Shown one piece after another: positions 16,299 through 22,678 of a DNA stretch of 28,692 nt; within the stretch, counting starts at the first letter, position 1; each line of letters begins with the position of its first letter. This stretch comes from Bacteroidota bacterium (lineage in GTDB: Bacteria; Bacteroidota; Bacteroidia; Flavobacteriales; Weeksellaceae): assembly GCA_023394415.1 (NCBI GenBank), contig JAEXAR010000024.1, positions 1 to 28,692 on the forward strand, given 5' to 3'. The notes under the pieces were generated by a model. The model had not been told where the DNA came from. It searched no databases and saw nothing but the letters and a program-made list of their open reading frames with translations. The position numbers and the translations under genes were made by a program.

Positions 16299-16920
16299 TA
16301 CAGCCTTTATTCTTATTGCAGGTATTGCATCCGCTCAGGTTTCCGTCTCGGGAAAAGCTAACATGTTGTTTCCAACTGCTTCATCCTCATGGAAAGACAT
16401 TAAAGCCAGTGGACAAAATACTTACGATGAAAAAGGTAAAAACAGTGTTGGATACAATGTAGGTTTATCTGTAAAAGTAGATTTGCCTACTTCGTTCTTC
16501 ATAATGCCTGAACTTTATTACACCACCTTTAAAACTGAATTTACAGATCCTAATACCAACACTTCCCTCGAAGCAAAAAGCAACCGTGTAGATTTGCCTG
16601 TTCTTCTGGGAACCAATGTTTTAGGCAAAACTTTAGGGGTTTTTGTAGGGCCTGTTGCGAGTTACAATTTTTCAGCAAAAAATGAAGAATATCTTTCATC
16701 ACCGGGAAGATTTGCCGAAAAAGCAAAAAATGAATTTACAGTAGGATACCAATTCGGAGCACAGGCACAAATCAAAAAACTAATTATAAATGCAAGATAT
16801 GAAGGTGCTGTTACAAAAGATCAAAGAGATTTTATAGAAAATGTGGCAGACAGCTACCAAACCATACGTTACGATAACAGACCTAGCCTCTTAATATTAG
16901 GTTTAGGTTACAGTTTCTAA
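16282..16920 (+). CDS. Outer-membrane beta-barrel protein (porin-like)
   Basis: The 212-residue product has a signal peptide with an A-S-A cleavage site (MKKIISTAFILIAGIASA/Q), alternating amphipathic strands such as VGYNVGLSVKVDLP, FFIMPELYYTTF and FTVGYQFGAQAQIK, and a final strand LLILGLGYSF ending in Phe, the usual sign of a Bam-inserted barrel. It belongs to the broad OmpW/opacity-type 'outer membrane beta-barrel' group of Bacteroidetes. It overlaps mlaF by 17 bases, so it is made with the MlaEF transporter; a role in that pathway is inference. A terminator follows. Confidence 0.85.
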   Translation: MKKIISTAFILIAGIASAQVSVSGKANMLFPTASSSWKDIKASGQNTYDEKGKNSVGYNVGLSVKVDLPTSFFIMPELYYTTFKTEFTDPNTNTSLEAKSNRVDLPVLLGTNVLGKTLGVFVGPVASYNFSAKNEEYLSSPGRFAEKAKNEFTVGYQFGAQAQIKKLIINARYEGAVTKDQRDFIENVADSYQTIRYDNRPSLLILGLGYSF

Positions 16921-16943
16921 AATCTTATTTGTTTTATAAAAAT

Positions 16944-16972
16944 AATACCCGGAATTAATAATTCTGGGTATT
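16944..16972. terminator. Bidirectional terminator between the barrel gene and the 107-residue membrane protein
   Basis: AATACCCGGAATT and AATTCTGGGTATT form a 13-base-pair stem with one G-T pair and a 3-base loop. T-rich runs flank it on both strands, so it can end both convergent transcripts. The stop codon of the minus-strand gene (16955-16957) lies inside the stem. Confidence 0.8.
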
Positions 16973-17278
16973 GTTATTTTGATTCTGAAGCGTTGAAGCC
17001 GCTTCTTTTTGCTTGGCAAGTTCTGCAGCCTGTTTTTCAAGTTCTGCTTTTTCTTTTTGCAGCTGTTTGAATTCTTTTCTTTTCTGCTCGGCTTTTATGG
17101 CGCTACCCTTGCTTACATAACCTACCATACTTCCTAATATAAGCCCAAGACCAACACCTGCCATAATTCCCATAATATGTGAAAGTTTAATCTGCTCCAC
17201 TGCAAAATCTGTAGTAAGATAGAACAACAAGGCAGCAAGTACTAGCATTACAATGCCAACAAAAGTTACACTTTTCAT
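16955..17278 (-). CDS. Small membrane protein with coiled-coil tail, function unknown
   Basis: I do not recognise this family. The 107-residue product has two membrane helices (about residues 4-24 and 34-56, the second Gly-rich: IMGIMAGVGLGLILGSMVGY) followed by a highly charged Lys/Glu/Ala-rich helix (about 60-95, with KQLQKEKAELEKQAAELAKQ) that should form a coiled coil, and an Asn/Gln-rich end. The tail would face the cytoplasm if the positive-inside rule holds. It stands alone between two terminators, downstream of the M48 protease gene on the same strand. Confidence 0.75.
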   Translation of the reverse strand: MKSVTFVGIVMLVLAALLFYLTTDFAVEQIKLSHIMGIMAGVGLGLILGSMVGYVSKGSAIKAEQKRKEFKQLQKEKAELEKQAAELAKQKEAASTLQNQNNNTQNY

Positions 17279-17309
17279 AGTTTTATTTTTTTAAAATGTT
17301 AAAAAGAAA

Positions 17310-17341
17310 CCTTTCCAAATTTATTAAAAAATAAGGAAAGG
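17310..17341 (-). terminator. Terminator after the M48 protease gene
   Basis: CCTTTCC and GGAAAGG pair around an A/T-rich interior that itself pairs (TTATT/AATAA). On the minus strand the hairpin is followed by TTTCTTTTT, so it ends transcription from the protease gene before the 107-residue gene. Confidence 0.65.
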
Positions 17342-17366
17342 CTAGTATGTTGAAAATTATAAATTA

Positions 17367-18176
17367 TTAAATTTTACCTCCTGCAGCTTTGTAATATTCT
17401 AAAGCTTTTGGCAAGTGGGTTTCAATTTGTTGTCTTCTGTTATCAGGACTCGGGTGAGTTGAAAGGAATTCTGGTGGTCTGTTTTGGCTTGTAGACATCG
17501 TTTCCATTCTGTGCCAAAATGGTTGAGCACCTCTTGGATCGTAACCTGCCATTCCCATTAGATAAAGTCCCATTTGGTCTGCCTCTAATTCTTGTTTTCT
17601 ACCATATTTTAATAAAGCAACCTGTGCTCCCACCGGATAAACCTGTGAAAAAATTTGTGCCCATTGCGCACTGGAAATCGTGCTTCCTAAAATTGCTCCA
17701 CCATATTGTGCAATCATTGCCTGTGAAATTCTCTCATTCCCATGTCCTGCTAAAGCGTGTGAAATCTCGTGACCAAGAACTACCGCAAGACCATTTTCGT
17801 TTTGAGAAATTGGTAATAAACCTGTATAAACTGCAACTTTACCACCTGGCATACACCAAGCATTAGCAGCTTTATCATCTAGTAGGTTGTATTCCCAGTT
17901 AAATTCAGCCAAATCTTGTTCTCTACCAAGTTGACGGTAATAGTTGTTCGCAGCATTCTGCAATCTTACACCTACTGTTTTTATTTGGTTGGCAGCAGTT
18001 GTTCCTCTGATAACTTTTGCCTTACTCAAAACTTGCTGATATTGATCTGCAGCCATTGTTGCAATCTGCTGATCATTTGCCAATTGTACAGATTTTCTAC
18101 CTGTAATTGGATTGGTTGTACAAGCTACGAGTGCCAGCGATACTGCACCAATACTTAATATGTTTTTAATTTTCAT
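17367..18176 (-). CDS. M48-family zinc metallopeptidase lipoprotein
   Basis: The 269-residue product starts with a lipoprotein signal (lipobox LVAC, Cys19) followed by TNPITGRKSVQL, a motif common to periplasmic M48 proteases of the BepA/LoiP type. The zinc site is H-E-I-S-H at 136-140 (catalytic Glu137) with the third ligand Glu198 in ELEADQMGL. The stretch MPGGKVAVYTGLL, just before the active site, is also typical. It is expected to sit on the periplasmic side and act in envelope protein quality control. It has no repeat domain after the protease part, unlike BepA, so it is closer to the short LoiP-like form. It is transcribed alone, with a candidate TACCTTTG -7 box at 18230-18223 on the minus strand. 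Confidence 0.92.
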   Translation of the reverse strand: MKIKNILSIGAVSLALVACTTNPITGRKSVQLANDQQIATMAADQYQQVLSKAKVIRGTTAANQIKTVGVRLQNAANNYYRQLGREQDLAEFNWEYNLLDDKAANAWCMPGGKVAVYTGLLPISQNENGLAVVLGHEISHALAGHGNERISQAMIAQYGGAILGSTISSAQWAQIFSQVYPVGAQVALLKYGRKQELEADQMGLYLMGMAGYDPRGAQPFWHRMETMSTSQNRPPEFLSTHPSPDNRRQQIETHLPKALEYYKAAGGKI

Positions 18177-18222
18177 AGTATGAAATATTTGAAATTTTAT
18201 AGCCTAAAAACAATTTCTATTC

Positions 18223-18230
18223 CAAAGGTA
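18223..18230 (-). promoter_or_regulatory. Candidate -7 box for the M48 protease gene
   Basis: On the minus strand this reads TACCTTTG, which fits TAnnTTTG, 47 bases before the ATG at 18176. No TTTG is seen at the proper -33 spacing. Confidence 0.4.
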
Positions 18231-18263
18231 AAAAAATGTAACTTTACGTTAGGTGTTTAGCAC

Positions 18264-18271
18264 TAATTTTG
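18264..18271 (+). promoter_or_regulatory. Candidate -7 box for the DUF4251 lipoprotein gene
   Basis: TAATTTTG fits the Bacteroidetes TAnnTTTG consensus and lies 27 bases ahead of the ATG at 18298. It is divergent from the protease -7 box in the same 121-base gap. The -33 box is weak. Confidence 0.5.
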
Positions 18272-18297
18272 CAACAATTATTTAAATTTTTGAAACA

Positions 18298-18825
18298 ATG
18301 AAGAATTATATCCTATTATTATATGGTTTTGTTTTCTTTACACTTATATCATGTGGCTCACAAAACTACCTGGACAACAATACAGTGAAAACCCTATTGC
18401 AAAATGAAGAATTTACATTTATGGCAAAAAGCGCACATCCAACAAATTACGATGTGATAAACGTAATGAATTCATTACCTGCAACTTCCGCATCAAGGAT
18501 GCTGCAATTAGATTATGGTTATGGCATCACCATCAAAAAGCAAGAATTGGTTTCTACTCTACCTTATTTCGGAAGAAGTTTTACACCAAGTATGGACAGA
18601 GATAGAGAAAGTTTAAGATTTACAAGTAAAAATTACAAAATAATGTCTACAGAAGGTAAAAAAGGCGCCAAAGTTTTAACCATTATCCCTTCTGATGTAA
18701 GTCATATACGCCGAATTATTATGGAAGTTTTTCCTAATGGAAGAGCATATGTATCTATCGACGCAAATGACAGGCAGCCTATATCTTACGATGGCTATCT
18801 CATGAAAAACGAAGAACCTAAATAG
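18298..18825 (+). CDS. DUF4251 lipoprotein
   Basis: The 175-residue product has a lipoprotein signal ending TLISC (Cys19) and the DUF4251 body: a segment starting EEFTFMAKSAHPTN, the LQLDYGYGITIKKQELVSTLPYFGRSF block, the LRFTSKNYKI strand and a C-terminal part ending QPISYDGYL. This family is found widely in Bacteroidetes, and its function is unknown; it is probably an envelope protein. Its last eight bases overlap the end of the convergent meaB gene. Confidence 0.85.
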   Translation: MKNYILLLYGFVFFTLISCGSQNYLDNNTVKTLLQNEEFTFMAKSAHPTNYDVINVMNSLPATSASRMLQLDYGYGITIKKQELVSTLPYFGRSFTPSMDRDRESLRFTSKNYKIMSTEGKKGAKVLTIIPSDVSHIRRIIMEVFPNGRAYVSIDANDRQPISYDGYLMKNEEPK

Positions 18826-19804
18826 GTTTCATAAAAAGCTTCTCAACAAATAATTTTGCTTCTGTGCTTGGATTAGATTTCAACTCGGAAGCATTTTTTT
18901 TATGCGTTTCGTAACTGTTTTCCATCGAGGTCTCTTGCTTCGTTTTCTGAAGTATTAATTCCTGAACCCAATAATCAAAACGCTTTTTGGCTTGGGCCTC
19001 ACGATTTTTTATGAGTGTATTGTTCTTAATCTTTAAAGAAATAAAATCTTCTATTTTTTGATAAACTTCAGATAATCCCTCATTATTAAGAGCTGAACCT
19101 AAAAGTACGGGAACCTTCCAGTCTTTCTCCTTTTCTGGCAAAAAAAATAAGGCGCGAATAAGTTCCTGCTTGGTAGATTTTGCTTTTTGTAAATTTTTAT
19201 CATCAACTTTATTGATAAAAATTAAATCCACCATTTCCATAATTCCTCTTTTGATGCCCTGAAGTTCATCACCACCACCAATAATTTTCAGAAAAAGAAA
19301 AACATCGGTAATATCCGAAACCAAAACTTCACTTTGCCCTACACCAACAGTTTCAATAAGAATATAATCGTATCCTGCGGCTTCACAAATGAGCATGGTT
19401 TCAAATGTTGTATTGGCAACTCCTCCTAAAAATCCTGAACTTGGAGAAGGACGAATGAATGCGTTTTCTTCTTTCGCCAATTCTTCCATTCTTGTTTTAT
19501 CGCCCAAAATAGAGCCTTTGTTTATTGCAGAACTGGGATCTATTGCTAAAACAGCTACTTTTTTTCCATTCTTTAATGCAAGTCTGCCAAAATTTTCAAT
19601 AAATGTTGATTTCCCAGCTCCAGGAACCCCAGTAATTCCGATTCTGACTGATTTTCCGGTAAAAGGCATTAATTCTTTCAACAAAATTTCTGCCTGCTCA
19701 CGATGCTCCGGTTTTTTACTTTCCACCAAGGTAATTGCCTTTCCGAGGAGACGTTTGTCACCGGATTTTATGCCATCCATTAAAGTTTCTATGGAAAAAT
19801 TCAT
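18818..19804 (-). CDS. meaB: MeaB, GTPase chaperone of methylmalonyl-CoA mutase
   Basis: The 328-residue product is a G3E-type GTPase of the MeaB/ArgK family that loads and protects the B12 cofactor of methylmalonyl-CoA mutase. It has Walker A GVPGAGKST (residues 59-67), the Asp-containing VLAIDPSS strand, the switch region ILIETVGVGQSE, and the guanine-specificity motif NKVDD. The C-terminal helical arm ends at KLFMKPI. Its natural partner, the mutase, lies about 2.9 kb downstream in the window on the same strand, separated by three unrelated genes. The dipeptide epimerase gene ends 18 bases before the meaB start, so the two are probably co-transcribed. Confidence 0.95.
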   Translation of the reverse strand: MNFSIETLMDGIKSGDKRLLGKAITLVESKKPEHREQAEILLKELMPFTGKSVRIGITGVPGAGKSTFIENFGRLALKNGKKVAVLAIDPSSAINKGSILGDKTRMEELAKEENAFIRPSPSSGFLGGVANTTFETMLICEAAGYDYILIETVGVGQSEVLVSDITDVFLFLKIIGGGDELQGIKRGIMEMVDLIFINKVDDKNLQKAKSTKQELIRALFFLPEKEKDWKVPVLLGSALNNEGLSEVYQKIEDFISLKIKNNTLIKNREAQAKKRFDYWVQELILQKTKQETSMENSYETHKKNASELKSNPSTEAKLFVEKLFMKPI

Positions 19805-19822
19805 CTATCCAAAAATACAAAT

Positions 19823-20815
19823 TTATAGCAAAGAAATTCCTAAACCCGGTTCTTTAGACAGAATTAGTTTACCATTTTCAACATAGCTCCCTCTCGCAAA
19901 ATCATTGGAGATTAAACTTGCGCCATCTAAATCCGCAAAATCACAAAGTCCGGCAATTGCAATTCCCGCTGAAATTCCCACAGAAGATTCCGTCATACAT
20001 CCAATCATAATTTTGTAGCCGTACTTCCTTGCTTCCCCAATTAATTCTAACGCAGGAGTTAAGCCACCACATTTCATTAATTTGATATTGATGGTAGAAT
20101 AATGTGGTTGTAATCTTTCGAGATAAGAGATGTCTTGGCAATCCTCATCCGCCATCCAATTTACATTTTTATATTTGTCTAAAACGTCATATTCGCCAAC
20201 AGGTCTTGGTTGCTCGATATAAAGAAAGTTTTGTGAAAGAAAATTTTCCTGCAAAAACATACAATCTTCATCAGAAAAACTGGTATTGGAATCGAGTGAA
20301 ATTCCTTTGCCGGTTTCTAAAAGTTTAAAAATGTTTTCCCGGTCGAGACCTTTACATTTTACTTTAAATTTACCCCAAGAAGACTTATTTATTTTCTCAA
20401 TTTGGTCTGCAACCTCGCCAATGCTAATGGTGTAAGAAGATTCAGGTAAATCATTGGTATTTAAATGATTAATTTCAGAAAAAGTTTTTCCTTCAATCTT
20501 TCCGTACAAATCCCAAAACGCACAATCCAAAGAAGAAAGAAGAAAGGAATGTAGGTCTAATGACTTTAACATTTTGAAAAAATCTTTCGGATGTTGAAGC
20601 TCATAACCTTCTATTAGAGGTTTTATGACCTCAAGCTTCTGTTCAAACTCATCGAGATTTATTCCATAATAATTAATGGCTATGCATTCTCCGAAACCTG
20701 TCTTTTCCTTGGCGGATATTGCAACCAAAAGACCATCACGAAAATCATAATTCCCATAAGAAATTGAAAATGTTTCTTTTAACTCAAGCCTTGTTCTTTT
20801 CCATTCAATTTTCAT
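19823..20815 (-). CDS. Dipeptide epimerase (enolase superfamily, L-Ala-D/L-Glu epimerase type)
   Basis: Counted from the ATG at 20815, the 330-residue product has all the marks of the muconate-lactonizing-enzyme subgroup. K-V-K at 151-153 supplies one catalytic lysine. Metal ligands are Asp175 in SLDSN, Glu201 in YIEQP and Asp223 in MADED. The other lysine is Lys245 in NIKLMKCGG. The late segment IGCMTESSVGISA is the specificity loop of dipeptide epimerases, which act on L-Ala-D-Glu from peptidoglycan recycling. Exact substrate is not certain from sequence. An upstream TTG at 20821 would add only two residues; the ATG is the better start. It precedes meaB by 18 bases. Confidence 0.88.
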   Translation of the reverse strand: MKIEWKRTRLELKETFSISYGNYDFRDGLLVAISAKEKTGFGECIAINYYGINLDEFEQKLEVIKPLIEGYELQHPKDFFKMLKSLDLHSFLLSSLDCAFWDLYGKIEGKTFSEINHLNTNDLPESSYTISIGEVADQIEKINKSSWGKFKVKCKGLDRENIFKLLETGKGISLDSNTSFSDEDCMFLQENFLSQNFLYIEQPRPVGEYDVLDKYKNVNWMADEDCQDISYLERLQPHYSTINIKLMKCGGLTPALELIGEARKYGYKIMIGCMTESSVGISAGIAIAGLCDFADLDGASLISNDFARGSYVENGKLILSKEPGLGISLL

Positions 20816-20884
20816 TGGCAAAATTTTTGGTGCGAAGTATAATTAATAAATTTAACTAAATTTAATCACTTAAATATTTACATT

Positions 20885-21160
20885 ATGAAAAAATTATTCT
20901 TCTTAGCCATTGTAGGTTCTGCATTTGCAGTTTCTTGTACGCAAAAAGCTGTGGCAGACGCCAAAATTACCAAATCCGAATCTATAGCACAAGGTAAGGT
21001 GATTTTTGAAAATTCATGTGGGAAATGTCACGATTTACCAAATCCAAAATCACACACTGATGCGCAATGGACGGGAATTATTAACGCAATGGCTCCCAAA
21101 GCAAAACTCACAGATGCGCAAGGAACAATGGTTTACGATTATGTAACTGCCAATAATTAA
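20885..21160 (+). CDS. Small cytochrome c lipoprotein (one heme)
   Basis: The 91-residue product has a lipoprotein signal (AVSC, Cys18), then a single heme-binding motif C-G-K-C-H (Cys45, Cys48, His49) and a likely distal ligand Met69 in NAMAPKAKL. This is a minimal class-I cytochrome c fold tethered to a membrane, probably carrying electrons on the periplasmic side. The partner oxidoreductase is not visible in the neighbourhood. A strong terminator follows directly, so it is transcribed on its own. Confidence 0.88.
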   Translation: MKKLFFLAIVGSAFAVSCTQKAVADAKITKSESIAQGKVIFENSCGKCHDLPNPKSHTDAQWTGIINAMAPKAKLTDAQGTMVYDYVTANN

Positions 21161-21161
21161 G

Positions 21162-21192
21162 AAAAAACTTCCGTTCATTGGAAGTTTTTTTA
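21162..21192 (+). terminator. Intrinsic terminator after the cytochrome c gene
   Basis: AAAAAACTTCC, a 7-base loop, and GGAAGTTTTTT form a perfect 11-base-pair stem running into a T stretch, starting 2 bases after the stop codon. Confidence 0.9.
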
Positions 21193-21226
21193 ATTTCAAT
21201 TTAGAGAATCTTCAGTTTTTTATAGG

Positions 21227-21234
21227 TAAATTTG
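21227..21234 (+). promoter_or_regulatory. Likely -7 box of the PhoD-like phosphatase gene
   Basis: TAAATTTG matches TAnnTTTG and lies 20 bases before the ATG at 21255. Transcription from here would start near 21240, past the alternative GTG at 21237, which supports the ATG as the start. No good -33 box is seen. Confidence 0.55.
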
Positions 21235-21254
21235 AAGTGAAAATTTTACTTAAA

Positions 21255-22580
21255 ATGAAACTTCTGAAATTCTTACTGCTATTTGTATTTGTTTACTCTT
21301 ATTCCCAACAAAATTTGCTTCAATCAGGACCAATGCTTGGTTATGTTGAAATGACGGAGGCAAAAATTTGGGTACAAACCAAACAGCCTGCAAAAGTAAA
21401 AGTAGAATATTTTGCTACAGACAATCCGACAAAAAAATTTTTCAGTAATGAAATTATCACCATCAAAGACAATGGTTTTACAGCACACTTAATTTTAGAC
21501 CAAATTCGTCCGGGAAAACAATACAATTATTCGGTTTTAATTAATAATCAGAAACTTAAATTCAACTATCCCACTACTTTTTCTGCAAAAAAACTTTGGC
21601 AATGGCGTGAAGACGCTCCTGATTTTACTGTTGCTTTCGGAAGTTGTGCATATATGAACGAACCTGAAGTTGACCGTCCCGGAAATCCTTACGGAAGCAA
21701 CTTTGAAATCTTCACCAGTATAGCCAATAAAAAACCGGACATTATGCTTTGGGGTGGTGATAATATTTACCTTCGTGAGGCAGATTGGGACAGCAAAACC
21801 GGAATTTATCACCGTTATACTATGAGCAGAAGCCAAAAAGAACTTCAACCACTTTTAGCAAATTCTCAAAACTTCGCTATTTGGGACGATCACGATTTCG
21901 GACCAAATGATGCTGATAGAAGCTATTATTTTAAACATCAAACTCTTCAGGCATTTAAAGATTTCTGGACGAACAAATCTTACGGAAACAATCCGGAGCA
22001 AAACAATGGTAATTTCTCCACTTTCAATTGGGGCGATGCTGAATTCTTTCTTTTAGATGACCGTTTTCATAAATCTCCGAATGATCGAAAAACCGGCGAT
22101 AGAACTATCCTAGGGAAAGAGCAGTTGGAGTGGTTTATTGATGCTATCGCTGCTTCAAAATATAAATTTAAAATCGTTGTAGTTGGCGGACAGTTTATAA
22201 ATTCTGCTAAAAAATATGAGAATTTTGCCAATTATGAAGCCGAAAGACAATACATTCTGGATGAAATTGAAAAAAACAACATCAAAGGCGTGATGTTTCT
22301 CAGTGGCGACCGTCATTTCTCAGAACTTTCAGAACTGAAAAGATCGAACAATTATTCCATTTTCGATTGGACGGTTTCACCATTAACTTCAGGCGTTTCA
22401 ACAAGTGCTGAAAGAGAGGTGAATGACAATCGTGTTGCAGGAAGTTTGTTTATGCAGCATTCTTTTGGAGTTTTGAAATTTTTCGGAAATAAAGACAATC
22501 GTGCTGTTGCCTTGGAACTTTATGACAAAAACGGGAAAACACTTTGGAAAAAAGAAATTTCTTTAAAAGATTTGCAATAA
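21255..22580 (+). CDS. Exported alkaline phosphatase D (PhoD)-like phosphatase
   Basis: The 441-residue product has a signal peptide (MKLLKFLLLFVFVYSYS), an N-terminal fibronectin-like domain (about 25-110, with LGYVEMTEAKIWVQT) and the metallophosphatase core. Metal-site motifs in order are AFGSCAY, WGGDNIYLREADWD, FAIWDDHDFGPNDADRS and LSGDRHFSEL, all typical of PhoD-like enzymes that use calcium and iron to cleave phosphate mono- and diesters. It should work in the periplasm or outside, scavenging phosphate. An upstream GTG at 21237 would add six residues and precede the signal peptide; I prefer the ATG. No pho-box is evident. Confidence 0.9.
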   Translation: MKLLKFLLLFVFVYSYSQQNLLQSGPMLGYVEMTEAKIWVQTKQPAKVKVEYFATDNPTKKFFSNEIITIKDNGFTAHLILDQIRPGKQYNYSVLINNQKLKFNYPTTFSAKKLWQWREDAPDFTVAFGSCAYMNEPEVDRPGNPYGSNFEIFTSIANKKPDIMLWGGDNIYLREADWDSKTGIYHRYTMSRSQKELQPLLANSQNFAIWDDHDFGPNDADRSYYFKHQTLQAFKDFWTNKSYGNNPEQNNGNFSTFNWGDAEFFLLDDRFHKSPNDRKTGDRTILGKEQLEWFIDAIAASKYKFKIVVVGGQFINSAKKYENFANYEAERQYILDEIEKNNIKGVMFLSGDRHFSELSELKRSNNYSIFDWTVSPLTSGVSTSAEREVNDNRVAGSLFMQHSFGVLKFFGNKDNRAVALELYDKNGKTLWKKEISLKDLQ

Positions 22581-22585
22581 ATTTC

Positions 22586-22633
22586 GGCTAAAGCCAATGA
22601 ATTTCAATCAAAAAAAACGGGCTAAAGCCCGTT
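22586..22633. repeat. REP-like element: two GGCTAAAGCC palindromes
   Basis: GGCTAAAGCC at 22586-22595 and AACGGGCTAAAGCCCGTT at 22616-22633 share the same core palindrome, 20 bases apart, in the gap between two convergent genes. As far as I recall, elements with this core occur many times in Chryseobacterium-type genomes; the copy number here cannot be checked from one window. Confidence 0.6.
22610..22633 (-). terminator. Terminator of the methylmalonyl-CoA mutase gene (uses the REP hairpin)
   Basis: On the minus strand the AACGGGCT/AGCCCGTT stem with a two-base centre is followed by eight T, the form of an intrinsic terminator, 45 bases after the mutase stop. Confidence 0.65.
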
Positions 22634-22649
22634 CCTATTAATGAAAAAC

Positions 22650-22674
22650 CTGTGTAAATCTGTGTAATCTGTGA
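22650..22674. repeat. Short tandem repeat CTGTGTAAT
   Basis: CTGTGTAAAT, CTGTGTAAT and a third, shortened CTGTGAG follow each other directly next to the REP-like element and end 5 bases before the mutase stop codon. The function is unknown. Confidence 0.6.
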
Positions 22675-22678
22675 GCAA

